The notes beneath the pieces were generated by a model. The model searched no databases and was not told where the DNA came from. It worked only from the letters and a program-made list of their open reading frames with translations. A program made the translations under genes and the position numbers. A DNA stretch of 64,000 nt from Paraspadella gotoi (Eukaryota > Chaetognatha): the NCBI GenBank assembly GCA_051294375.1, contig CM119267.1:5941992-6005991 (forward strand), read 5' to 3'. This document shows, in pieces, positions 33,795 through 44,073 of the stretch. How positions within the stretch are numbered: position 1 is the stretch's first letter; every line of letters starts with the position of its first letter.

Positions 33795-34934
33795 CTAAAC
33801 TTTTAAGTGTAGATACTCAGCTACGAAAACTGAAAATATTTTGCTGAGGTTCGTTATTGTGGGATAATCTAAATTTGTCCCATCGTCGCCCTCTTTATGC
33901 CAATTATAAGGGAAGGGATAAGGTATCATATGAAGAATAGGAACTTTCAAATTGAGGAAAGGGATGTGATCATCCTCGATGTACAAAGAATTTCCGACAA
34001 CCGATTTACTTTTAAAATACTCGTTACAATTGCCGCAGTGATTCACCAATAGTCCGTTTTTCGCAAGTTTTTTTTCGATCTTCATCAGTCTTTCGAAATG
34101 TTTGGAGGTTTCGTGAAAATAGTTGGGAATTACAAGACCAGCTTCACCGATCAGATCCAGCAGCATGAGGAAGTCAAGCGAGTCCAGCCTATTTGTCGTA
34201 GAGGAAGGCATCGGGTAGGGCGTATTTAGCCAAAGATTGGCCAAGTGTTTTGCCCCGTAGATGCTGTCATCCTTCGTCCATTGTTTAAACGCCTCCTCGC
34301 CGTCAAGGAAAATGAGTTCCAAAGTGAGGTCATCCCGCAATGACTTGGCCAACAACAGTTGATGGAGATTGCTGGCAATTTCCAGCATCATGGCGCAAGG
34401 AACGGCGGAGTCCGTTGCCGCCTTAAATTGGAAACCCTTAAATTTCTTGGAATCGTAGTGGCACGCAAGGGCGAGGCGACGACGGGGAAGCGACGACGGG
34501 CGACTAGATTGAAAGGCACCGGAAGACATCGCTAGTGCAGGGAATGTAGCGATGACGTTGGTGAAGTTCTTCGGGCCGTAAGGGGTTTCCGCGGAAAACA
34601 TGTCCTTGACCACAACCCAGTCGAGTTCCTCCAAAGTATTTACAATAAACGTTTGCACTTTGGCGTGATTTTTGGTCTCGGGCACGCGGGGAATCATGAT
34701 TTCATTCACGAAGTTGCGAAGACGGTCCTCGTCAACCAGTCCGGTGACTTTTTCTTTTTGCTGACGATTGAGGGAGATGCACTTATGAGAGAGACGTTTC
34801 GATTTCCAGTCGTTATCGTCCTGATGTCCCACGGTAGGAATCGCGCCAGAAGCCGACGTCGCATGCGAGCGAATTGACGACCGCAACGACATCGTGATCG
34901 CTAGAAACAGCGGAGCACGAAACAATGGCGACAT
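33795..34934 (-). CDS. QPCT: Glutaminyl-peptide cyclotransferase (glutaminyl cyclase)
   Basis: Zinc enzyme that converts N-terminal Gln to pyroglutamate on secreted or Golgi proteins. Single exon, 379 aa (human QPCT 361). Zinc and catalytic residues are in place: HYDSKK, Asp175 in ATDSAVPCAMMLE, Glu213/214 in FLDGEEAF, Asp260 in LLDLIG, His335 in LHMIPYPFP, followed by WH. A hydrophobic N-terminus (PLFRAPLFLAITMSL) fits a signal peptide or anchor. A Cys pair (HCGNC, residues 300 and 303) is not something I recall from the vertebrate enzyme. An AG acceptor-like site lies about 11 bases before the ATG. The upstream gene TEX11 ends 340 bp away. Confidence 0.93.
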   Translation of the reverse strand: MSPLFRAPLFLAITMSLRSSIRSHATSASGAIPTVGHQDDNDWKSKRLSHKCISLNRQQKEKVTGLVDEDRLRNFVNEIMIPRVPETKNHAKVQTFIVNTLEELDWVVVKDMFSAETPYGPKNFTNVIATFPALAMSSGAFQSSRPSSLPRRRLALACHYDSKKFKGFQFKAATDSAVPCAMMLEIASNLHQLLLAKSLRDDLTLELIFLDGEEAFKQWTKDDSIYGAKHLANLWLNTPYPMPSSTTNRLDSLDFLMLLDLIGEAGLVIPNYFHETSKHFERLMKIEKKLAKNGLLVNHCGNCNEYFKSKSVVGNSLYIEDDHIPFLNLKVPILHMIPYPFPYNWHKEGDDGTNLDYPTITNLSKIFSVFVAEYLHLKV

Positions 34935-35274
34935 GTTGCGAAATGCTAATATCTCGGGCTAAGATCATGAAGCTAGCGGGAGAATTAATAATCATCAGGG
35001 GCACTTTATTGAAAACCGGCGAAAAATAAATACATAAATATAAATGTAAAAATATAAGTTCATTGGTATGTGAACAGAAACTAAAAAAATTAGGCGATAA
35101 AACAAAAAAAATTTTCGCGAGAAATTTTAGTCATAAGGAGTGTACTTTAAAACGAGATATGAGATACTTTAAAAAACAAAAACGACTGCGATTTAAAAGC
35201 AACGAGCTACAAATTAAAGCCCTCGATAAAAACCAGATAAAAATGACTCCATAATCGACCTTTTATTATAAGTG

Positions 35275-38200
35275 TCATTTATCTTTATTTCTTTGGTCTC
35301 TATTCGCCACTCGATCGGAAACCTTCAGACGGAAAGCTTCTACCCTGCCACGAAACTCCGTCAGCTTGAATTTGTCGGCAATTTCCAGCGCCAACCCGCT
35401 CCACCTCTCGGCTTCCGGGAACATTCCCGCGTGGTAAGCTTGGAAACAGAGACTCAAAACTCGCGTCGCAACTCCCGAAAACTCTTCTTCGACGGCGGTG
35501 GCGTCGACTAATCGAAGGTAGTGTCCAACGACGTCGCTGACTCGTTCGGCGACGATGGTAGCTTCTTCTCTCGGGATGATCAACTGTTGAATAAGAGAGA
35601 ACCCATAGTCGAAGATTTTCCGCGAGACCGTCTGATCTTGTTGAGCGCAGCGTGAATCGAAAGGAGCAGTCGTCCGCGCCTCCACTGCCAGTACGAAGCA
35701 GTCGCAGATTACTTTGCAGTTGACTTGACGATCGGCTGGCGGATCGGCGCACACCTGGACCAGGGAATCGAAGATAAGCTGGGCCGGGACCGAGTTGATG
35801 ATGAGAACGGAGGCCTTAATATCTGCCAGAATCGACGACAATTCCGATTCTCGTTTAGATTTGGCGCAGATCTCGAATAGAGATAGGTGGCGCATAAGCT
35901 TAAATCGAGGCAAGCCGTCGGAAGCTCCTCCCATGGATTCCAATTCGATTAAGACTCGCCTCCATATCTCGCAAACACCGTAGAGAGTCTCCATAGAATC
36001 CAACATCTCGCTCTGGGAACGCTCGTTCACTCTTCCCGCGCCTCCGGGTGGACGGAGAAAGTTTTCTAGATCCCTGTACTTGTTCAGGCCCGCGTCGACC
36101 GTTCGTCCCAACATTTGGTGCTGCATGTCGAGATTGGCGATTAATTGAGTCGAGGCCTCTCCGCCATCTTCTCGAATGCGAATCTCCTTTAAAGCCAGGA
36201 ATCTGTAGACTAGAAGGAAGTGATCCGCCGACGGAATAGTCACTCCAGAAAACCCAGGACACACGCTGTTCCACGCGACGGGGACCCACCAGTCAATCTC
36301 GACAAAGAGCGATTTTCGATATCCCTCGCTGAGATCCACCCTCTGCAACTCGGTCTTTAAAAGGTCAGAGGCCAATCGCATCCACTCGAGACTGAAGGGC
36401 GAACGATCGCCGGACGAGGATCGATCCGAGGAGAAGCAACGGCGAAGAGCGAAAAGGACGGTCTGGTTGGAGAATCGCGCCCGGTTCTCCGCCGGCAAAG
36501 ACACGATCTTTTTTAACACATCGGACAGAGCGTCCCATCTTTGCAGATTCACGGCGTCGTCCAATACCATGGTGAAGACGGCGCCGAGATCTACGGTGCA
36601 GACGGCGGAATTGCACGAGGCGTTGCCGGCAGCCAGGATCCGATCGAAGGCTTCCGTCGTATCACGGGCAAGATGCATATGAACGACAAAATTCCAGTAG
36701 AGAGAAAGAAGGGAATCCGGTTGGTGCCTCAACGAAGAATCGACGTGTCGTTGCGCCGCCTCGAAATCCTTCAGCTCTACGCTGCACCTTGCCAGGTTGC
36801 GGTGCAATTTGCCCGAAACCGCTTGGAACTGCGGGTGAGCGGAGTCGAGAAATTTGAGCGACATCTCGAACCAGTCGGCCGCAACGCGAAAGGATTTCGT
36901 TTCGATGGCAACCCGCGCCATTTTCCACAGTATCCCGTGAAGCTTGGATGCGAGTCGTCGCTTCTTCTCGTCACCCAAGGAGTCGGGGAAGAGCACGGAG
37001 GCGTCCTGCTTGAGAAAATCTTTGAACGCCTCAACGCGCTGGTCCCGATCGTCGCGTGCGCTGTCCGCCTGTTCCCACTCAACGGAAATCATGTGTAGGT
37101 GGAGCAGGTGCGGCGAAGCGTCGGCACGCGCCAAATCTTTGGAACCCGTCAATGCTTGGGTCAGGGCAAATCGGGCAGCGCGACGATGGCCGAGGGTTCG
37201 CAGTTCGAAGACGACGCTCTCGGCGCCGCCCGCGTCGAGGTGACGAACGACAAGAGATATCAGAGATTCAATCTCTTCGTCGAAAGCGTCAGGCGTCGAT
37301 CGAAGCGCAAGGATGATCTTTAGTTTGAGAAAAACGCCCGATGGGTGGAAGCTGAGCAAGTTGGCTTTGTCAAGGCCGGAAATGGCCTCGGGAAACTAAA
37401 AAGGAAAAATTTGTATTGTAGATGTCTGAATTTGCGTTTATTGACTCATTTTTACGTATAAGTTTTGTGATTTTTTTTAATATAATCACAAAAGACGTAA
37501 AATAATGAAAGATTAAGAAAGAAAGAATTTTTTTGATTCCGTTTTATTTTATTTCATTAGAGAATTGACAAAGTTTTGACAAGTCGAAACATGTCTGTTC
37601 AACTATAAATAAAAATTCGTTGCAAACAAAAACTTTGTCAATTCTCTAATTAATAGTAACAACGAAAAAGAAAGGATTACTTCAATATTTTATTTCAAAA
37701 TCTTTAAACATAAGTTCAAAGTTTTTTGTGAACAGTTGTTATGAAAAAGCAAGTGAAAGAAAAAAAAGTTTAAAAAGTTGGGAAAAATTAGTTAAAAAAA
37801 AATAAATAAAAAAAATAAAAAAAGGGAAAAACGAAAAAAAAAAGGAAAGGAAGGAAAGAAAGAAAAGAATAAAATTGAGAGAAAGAAAGAAAAAAGAAAG
37901 GAAAAAAATGAAAAAGAAAAGAATAAACAATCTCAGCGATCAAGGTTTTTTTGTCGAGAAGAACAAAGTCCGATCCGTTTAAAAAAAAGGAATTGCGGAA
38001 TTTATATACTTTTGAAATTTTAACGATGATGATGAAAAATGAGAAGGAACGGAAAAAAGGGCTTAATATTATTGTATGAAATTCTTTCCTTCGTCGCGTT
38101 GTTGGAATTAGAAAAAGTTTGAATTGTTTCGAGCTACGATTTATTTTAAATAATGAAAGTGCTGATGAAAACTTGAAATCAAAGTCGAAACATGTCCTAT

Positions 38201-40648
38201 TATTTAAAATAAATCTTTGCTCGAAACAATTCAAACTTTTTATAATGTTATTATTTTACAAATTTGCATATTATTTCAAAACACAAAAAAAATCTTAAGT
38301 ATAATGATCTCGCCAAAGAAAATTAATACAAAAATAAAAAAAAATTTAAAAGCATAAAGATCATCGCAATCGCATAAGAAAAATCTGGATTGACGACAAA
38401 TTTTGATACTAAAAAAAATAAAATTTGAGAAAAAAAAAATTTATAAACAGAAAAAAATATAACATTTTGTGATTGTCAATTAAAAAAAATAATAAAGTAC
38501 CAAGGAAAATTAAAGTTACAGTTTTTTTAAAAAAAACCCTTTTCATTGACAATAATTTTTTTTGTTGTCAATTGTCATTATCAAATAAACTGATCAGCAG
38601 ACGCAGCCCCAGAAAAAAAAAATTTGAAAAAAGAAAATTAATTTATAAACAGAAAGAAAAATTTTATTTTGCTATTGTCAATTAAAAAAAATTATAAATT
38701 ACCGAGGAAAATTAAAGTTACTGTTTCTGAAAAGAACAAGAAAAAAAAAATCTTTTTCATTGTCAAAAAAAAATAAACTGATTAGCAGACGCAGCCCCTG
38801 AGAAAAAAAAACGAAATAAAAACCCGATGTTGCGATAGCAAAATAACATGCACAAATGCGATGCCTAATTTTACGAGTTCAATCCTAATTCAATTTTTTT
38901 TAAAAATAAAAACGCAGAGAGAGAAAGAGAAGCCAAATCGTTTTCAGATGAATCAGCAGCGGCAGCAGCAGAGGCAACCAGAAAAAAAGAAAGAAATCAA
39001 AAGGCAGCAGCAGAAGCAGCAGGAGAAAAGAGAGAAAAAGAAAGAGCCTCTGCAGAGCCAGCTGCAGACTCGTTTTTTTTTCTGATGGATTAACAATGGG
39101 GAAAAGAGAGAGAGATAGCTACATATAATTAAAAGAGAAAAAAGAAAAAGAAAGAAACATAAAAATAAAATAGAAGATATTTGTTTTGATAAAACGCAAA
39201 CAAAACATATTTTAAGGACAATTTTAAGGACATCGATGATGAGAAGCTGTATATAAATTTTCAGCTTCATACACCCAAATTTAATCATAAAAAAAGCGAT
39301 CAATAATTTGGAACGCCGACGACGACGCCACTTATGTGCAAAACTAAAGTAAAATCGTCGCAAACGCAAAGCGATTGCGCCGATAACAAAAGCGAATTAT
39401 TGATGCGATGATAATCAGCCATTGATGCGATGAGAGTCATTCATTGATACGATAATACTCATTCATTGATGCGATGATAATCATTCATCATAAATAAAAT
39501 ATGCGTGTATGAGAGAGAGAGATAGAGAGAAATAGAAAAAAAAATAGAGAGAAGCTGGAAACAGCGACGGAAAAAAAAAAGAGCGACATATAATTAAAAG
39601 AAAGAGAGAATTTTTACAATTTGCGATGGTAAAAAAGCGTGACAACGACGAAGACGACAACGACTACGGTCACCAAAAAGCAGAGCTGATCCTTAATCTC
39701 GACCAAGTCGGGTTTTAGTCCGTCTGGCGAGATAAAAATTCTCCCGTCTGACTCACGTCTTTGATGGCCCCCCAATCGTAGTAAACTTGAGCGAGGAGCT
39801 TGAGGGCGCAGGCGTGGCTGTCATCGTTCATCAAGTGACCATTCCTTGAGGCGGCTGTGAGCCAAACCGCGGCCTTGCGGTGCTGTTTGAGGGCGGCGAG
39901 GCGGATGCCGTTACGAAGGCATACGGCCGCGAAGCAGGCTCCCTCGGCTACGAAGTCCTTGGCCAGGACGGAAGCTGCCAAGAGAAGACGCTTCAGAATC
40001 TCCTGGTCCTCTCGATCCGACTGGAAAATCTTTCCGTTGCTGTAAAGTACGCGAATGACGTCGCGAAGGACCGTCTGGATCTCATCACGCCGGCCGGCGT
40101 CGCGAACCTCGGGAGGAGGAAGGGAAATTAGAATTAAGTCATTTTATTAGATTACTAATGACTTTCACATTCTTGTTACGAATTATAAAAAAACTAACCT
40201 TTCCGTACTGCTGAACGACGACTTCGAAACAATACTGTGCCTTCTCCAAATCGGGTACGAATTCCGCGCAAATTTTTCCCGTGTGCAACGCCATGCGAAC
40301 GAGTCCGTACAGAGACAGGGACTTGAGCGTGCCGCCGATTTCCCGCTTGTCCTCGACTTTTCTTTCAACAACCAGAAAGAGCATGAGGCCAACACAAAAG
40401 TACCGCAGCATGCCAAAGTATTCGGGATTTCCATCGGTTTTTCTCTTTTCTAATCCCAAGCTGAAGTTCCACACCTTTTTCAGAGTGTCGTAAAGTTCGC
40501 GATTGACTTCTTCCTCGGACATGTGCCACGGAGCGGAACCTTGAGCGATTAACCAGACTTGCTCAGACATCTTGGAGACCGTCTCGAGAGAGCCTTGATC
40601 GCTGGTAATCTTTAGCGCACCTTCTTTTAACAGTTCGACCAAATCCAT
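35275..40648 (-). CDS. TEX11: TEX11/SPO22(ZIP4)-like meiotic TPR protein
   Basis: ZMM-group scaffold that promotes synapsis and crossover formation. Exons 40199-40648, 39757-40107 and 35275-37395 join in frame to 973 aa (human TEX11 about 940). It is all-helical with repeated TPR-like helix pairs and no other domain. The best landmark is SFHPSGVFLKLKIIL, at the place of the NPAGLFLKMKILL-type stretch in TEX11; LEKAQYCFEVVVQQYGK, FRVAADWFEMSLKF and LARCSVELKDFEAAQRHVD are typical SPO22 helices. The N-terminus (LLKEGALKI, MSEQVWLIAQ) also fits. The 2.36 kb intron 37396-39756 is a repeat nest. The assignment rests on overall pattern, so a related TPR protein is possible. The nearby HFM1 supports a meiotic role. 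Confidence 0.72.
37556..37650. repeat. Foldback 1 in TEX11 intron
   Basis: Perfect 22-bp inverted arms (37556-37577 and 37629-37650) around a loop of about 50 bases. The loop contains AGTCGAAACATGTC (37582-37595), also found in foldback 2. Confidence 0.8.
38112..38241. repeat. Foldback 2 in TEX11 intron, with hammerhead-like core
   Basis: Two perfect stem blocks, 22 bp (38112-38133 with 38220-38241) and 16 bp (38139-38154 with 38199-38214). The apical part holds CTGATGA (38162-38168), a weak hairpin ACTTG/CAAAGT, and GAAAC-AT-GTC (38187-38196). The order is that of a type I hammerhead ribozyme with a two-base-pair stem III. Activity is not established. Confidence 0.6.
38441..38811. repeat. 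Two-copy tandem repeat, unit about 190 bp
   Basis: Each copy runs from TTTATAAACAGAAA through GGAAAATTAAAGTTAC to AGCAGACGCAGCCCC. Copies start near 38441 and 38641. A-rich, intronic, no frame. Confidence 0.6.
39155..39340 (+). repeat. Interspersed repeat family, copy 2
   Basis: Partner of 19480-19700; see there. Includes the AAGCTG...CAGCTT hairpin and ACGCCGACGACGACGCCAC. Confidence 0.6.
39395..39490. repeat. Degenerate minisatellite
   Basis: About four copies of a unit near 23 bp, of the form CATTGATGCGATGATAATCAT. Related units occur at 26632 and 30775. Confidence 0.6.
39641..39741 (+). repeat. Repeat end abutting a TEX11 splice donor
   Basis: Shares its last 40 bases or so with 31171-31222 and ends with CCGTCTGGCGAGATAAAAATTC-like sequence. 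It stops only about 16 bases from the exon boundary at 39757, so an insertion has replaced almost the whole intron start. Similar ends occur near 55300. Confidence 0.5.
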
Positions 40649-41231
40649 TTTGAGGGGATGCAGAGAGGGCGGCCCGTACAGGGGGGGTTAGAAAAACTGT
40701 GCCTTCAAAAGAAAAAGTAATAAAATGCAAAAAATATAATTACAACTTTTTAAAATTTTGATGTTTTATTACGAAAAATTAATAAAAACTGCTAAAATCA
40801 TCGGATGATGATGATGATGATTTTTTAAGGTTTTTCCCAATTTTAACCCACTTATAATCAAAATATTGAAAAAAGAATTATTCTTTGTGTAGATAACTTT
40901 TCATAAGCTATTTGAATTTGCTTTTAAAAATAAAAATTTTTTAAAAAAATTTTTGACATTTCCTATCTATAAATAAATATAAAAAAATTAATTACTAATG
41001 CTTCTTGCCATTTTAGAAAATTTTGCTCCATTGAAAGTTTTCTCAGAAATGTATGAAATTTCATTTGGAAAGATTCCCAAATGAAACTTCTGACCCACCC
41101 CATTGACGAAGTTTGGCTTAGGCTAAGTTAGACTAAGTTAGGCTAAGTTAGACTTAGGCTAAGTCTAACTTTGCAGATGTGCATAGTGCAATTTGATTCA
41201 TCTTCAATGTGAATGTGTATTTTAACGTCTG
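40649..41231. other. Intergenic region between MANBA (3') and TEX11 (5')
   Basis: AT-rich, no frame. It contains a GAT microsatellite near 40804 and the decamer repeat at 41108-41167. It is the longest gap between genes of the QPCT-to-HFM1 block. Confidence 0.5.
41108..41167. repeat. Decamer tandem repeat TTAGGCTAAG
   Basis: Alternating units TTAGGCTAAG and TTAGACTAAG over about 60 bp. The hexamer TTAGGC is contained in it, but units are interrupted, so it is not a telomere array. Confidence 0.75.
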
Positions 41232-43928
41232 TCAATAATCGTAAACAGTCATGGCCAAGTGCTTAATGGATATAATTTCTGGCGATATATTCGGTGACGA
41301 GCTTTTGAATTCAACTTCCGCCACCTCGTCGAGAACGTGAAATCCGTTGTCCTGAAAGGCGCCGTCTATGCCTTCGACGGACAACCAAACGAAGAAGGCG
41401 GGCGCAGTGGTTGAAATCCTGACGTTGAAAACGAACTCCGATTCGGAGACGACGGGAGTCAGATCCACACCACTCACGCGAACCACGGCCTTTCCAATTT
41501 TGGCGCGGGCGAAGGACTGCGGAAAGTATACGTTCTCCGCGGCGGCGAAGGACGACCACAATTTTATGGTCAGGAAACAATCGGAAGAGAAGAGACCTCT
41601 GGCCGCCTGGGCGTGGCACCGCTCTTCCCTGACTAACTCTTCGAGAGAAAACTGAGCAATCTTGGAAGAGCTCTGAGCGTCGATATTCGCCACCGAGTAA
41701 TTCCACGTCGAGCGGCGGAAATCCGCGAAGCCTCGAATGTCGATCTGAAGAGTCAGATTTACGGCATCGCGCCTAAAGTCAGAAATGCCGTAAACATCCA
41801 CGGCCATCCCATTGTTAACCAAAAACGGCGCGACGACCAACGAAGAAAAAAAATTTTTGGCGAAAAAATGAAGCATCTTCCATTTTCCCGAATACTCGAT
41901 CGAGCTCCAAGTCGGCGCCGTCCACACGTCGTTCAGCTGCCAGTACATGGCGCCCATGGTGAGGCCACGCCCCCCGGCGTCAACGCTCGATCGGCAGCTG
42001 AGAAAATACTCGGAGGCGGACTTTATTGACATGGCCTGGTTGACTTGGGAGAGGAAGATGAGGTCATCGAACTCGCCGGAAGAATTGAACTTCTTTTTCG
42101 TTGACGGGAATTCAAAGTGACGACGGATCTCCGAGAGAATCTGCTTGTAGCCGTCAGGATGGTGCTGGCGTCGACGCATCCATTCCGACGTCAGGTTGAA
42201 GACGGAAGGATCGTCGGTGGCAGCCGCGTAGCGCAGAGAATCTAAACTAGGCAGCGACTGTATCCCGAACTCAGAGACAAAACGGGCGCGGGGATAAGTG
42301 CGCCAGTCCCAGCCGTCTTCGACGTACCGGTAGGGATGCACGTCTCCGTACAACGGGTCCGCCGGATTGAGGGCGACACCGCCTTGTTTAATGGTCTCAT
42401 CTCCGTTCGATGGTGATGAAAGAACAAATGGTCGCGTGGGGTCTTCGGTTTCAACAACGGATTGAACGAGCTTCATATAAAGATTTTTGTAGTCGGAAAG
42501 ATAAAGGGAAAAGTTGGAACCCGTTCCGTACCAATTCTGGCGCAACGCCTTTTCGTTCTCGTTATTTCCGGCCCAAATCAAGACGCTTGGGTGAGAAGCA
42601 ATGCGACGGACCTGGTAACGGATCTCCTCGCGAACCGAGGCGAGAAAATCTTGATTTGCCGGATACATGGCGCACGCAAACATCATGTCTTGCCAAAGCA
42701 GGATGCCCAACTCGTCGGCCAAATCGTAGAAAGTTTCCGACTCGTAGACGCCACCGCCCCAAACACGCAGCGCGTTCATGTTGGCCTTTTTGGCGTCGGA
42801 CAAGAGGCGGAGCTCGGTCTCCCTGGTTACGTTGGCGGGACAGACTCGAGCGGGAATCCAGTTAGAGCCTTTGAGGAAAACGTTCTCACCGTTGACACGA
42901 AAGAAGAACGTGAGACCCTTGGGATCGACGGGACGCTGGACGAGTTCGACGACGCGAAACCCAAACCTCTTTTCGTGCGAGTCGAGGATCATTGAATGCG
43001 CGTTCTTCACCTCGACCCTCAAAACGTAAAGCTTCTGACGGCCCATGCCGTTCGGCCACCACAGATCGACCGGATTCCGTACTTCAAAGCCGTGCATAGA
43101 CGGACCATTTTCGTTCAAATCTAAACACTTGGTTTCGGTAACGTTCAACTCATAAATACTATACGTGACGCAGAACGTTTCATTCTTCGCCTCGGGAGCT
43201 TTCTCTAAAGACACCTTCCCTTTGACTTCCCAAACGTAACGAGATTTCCGAATGACAAGCGGGACGACGTGCGTGATTCGTACCTGGTTGAAAGCTATTA
43301 AAGATACATTTTTATAAATTCCCATAGAGGCTGCAGCTGGGCCCCAATCCCAGCCAAATGACGACTGCTCTTTTCTGATGAACATGGGATGATTAAAGCC
43401 GTGCTCAACACTGGGTTCAGACACTGGCGGTACCGGGTAGGGATATTGTTTAGCCATTTTTGCCGCGTACTCGACGGGTGAAAAAAAGTGAATTGTGAGC
43501 GAGTTTCGCCCGAGTCGCAACCATTTTTGAACCACAAAAACGAATTCCAAGAACATGTTTCGAGTTTCGGCGACGGGATTGTCGTTGACGTAAACTCTAG
43601 ACACGGTGTCTAAGCCTTTCAAATTCAAAACTATCCTCTGCCGCCGAAAGATCGCGGAAGATACTTCAAACTCTCGACGATAGACCCAATCGCTTTCGGC
43701 GATCCATATTTGATTTTTGTCTTCAAATCCTCTCACGAAATCCTTTACGATTCCGGCCAATTCCAAATCCCGATGAATGCATCCGGGGACGGTGGCCTTC
43801 ACGCAAATGGAACCGTTGGTGTTGCAGGCGCTCCAGATTCCGTTCAAGGACAGTTCAATTTTTTCTTCGAAAAAATAGCCCAATCGTAAATGGGCGAAAA
43901 GAATTATAAAAATAATGAATTTTTTCAT
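41232..43928 (-). CDS. MANBA: Beta-mannosidase, lysosomal, GH2
   Basis: Lysosomal exoglycosidase that removes terminal beta-mannose from N-glycan-derived oligosaccharides. Single exon, 898 aa (human 879). A signal peptide, MKKFIIFIILFAHL, supports the ATG at 43928; TTACAG lies 14 bases upstream, an acceptor-like site. The GH2 layout is intact: N-terminal jelly roll (LSLNGIWSACN, DWVYRREFEV), a TIM barrel with FLKGSNWIPA and LRVWGGGVYE, acid/base Glu457 in IWAGNNENE, nucleophile Glu553 in VSEFGIQSLPS. QSSFGWDWGP is diagnostic of beta-mannosidases. N-glycosylation sequons are frequent. It lies between the two meiotic genes, 145 bp downstream of HFM1. Confidence 0.96.
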   Translation of the reverse strand: MKKFIIFIILFAHLRLGYFFEEKIELSLNGIWSACNTNGSICVKATVPGCIHRDLELAGIVKDFVRGFEDKNQIWIAESDWVYRREFEVSSAIFRRQRIVLNLKGLDTVSRVYVNDNPVAETRNMFLEFVFVVQKWLRLGRNSLTIHFFSPVEYAAKMAKQYPYPVPPVSEPSVEHGFNHPMFIRKEQSSFGWDWGPAAASMGIYKNVSLIAFNQVRITHVVPLVIRKSRYVWEVKGKVSLEKAPEAKNETFCVTYSIYELNVTETKCLDLNENGPSMHGFEVRNPVDLWWPNGMGRQKLYVLRVEVKNAHSMILDSHEKRFGFRVVELVQRPVDPKGLTFFFRVNGENVFLKGSNWIPARVCPANVTRETELRLLSDAKKANMNALRVWGGGVYESETFYDLADELGILLWQDMMFACAMYPANQDFLASVREEIRYQVRRIASHPSVLIWAGNNENEKALRQNWYGTGSNFSLYLSDYKNLYMKLVQSVVETEDPTRPFVLSSPSNGDETIKQGGVALNPADPLYGDVHPYRYVEDGWDWRTYPRARFVSEFGIQSLPSLDSLRYAAATDDPSVFNLTSEWMRRRQHHPDGYKQILSEIRRHFEFPSTKKKFNSSGEFDDLIFLSQVNQAMSIKSASEYFLSCRSSVDAGGRGLTMGAMYWQLNDVWTAPTWSSIEYSGKWKMLHFFAKNFFSSLVVAPFLVNNGMAVDVYGISDFRRDAVNLTLQIDIRGFADFRRSTWNYSVANIDAQSSSKIAQFSLEELVREERCHAQAARGLFSSDCFLTIKLWSSFAAAENVYFPQSFARAKIGKAVVRVSGVDLTPVVSESEFVFNVRISTTAPAFFVWLSVEGIDGAFQDNGFHVLDEVAEVEFKSSSPNISPEIISIKHLAMTVYDY

Positions 43929-44073
43929 AGTGCTTCTTGAAACCTGTAATATCACAAACTGAGGAACAGGTAAATAAGTTCATTCGTGAAGAAAACCAAC
44001 GAGAATCAAATAAAAATAAATAATAAAACACAGACTTAACTAATACGTGAAATATACTATTACTATAAATCAA

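Noticed and set aside
37739-38234. Phe/Leu-rich minus-strand frames in the TEX11 intron
   Set aside because: They arise from A-rich microsatellite DNA and have no protein-like composition.
39230-39280. GATGAG plus a perfect AAGCTG/CAGCTT stem in the interspersed repeat, as a hammerhead
   Set aside because: The strand after the stem reads CATACACCC instead of CGAAAC, and the leading CU of the core is absent.
41108-41167. Interstitial telomere array
   Set aside because: Units are 10 bp and interrupted. Containing TTAGGC is not enough, and the telomere repeat of the species is unknown.
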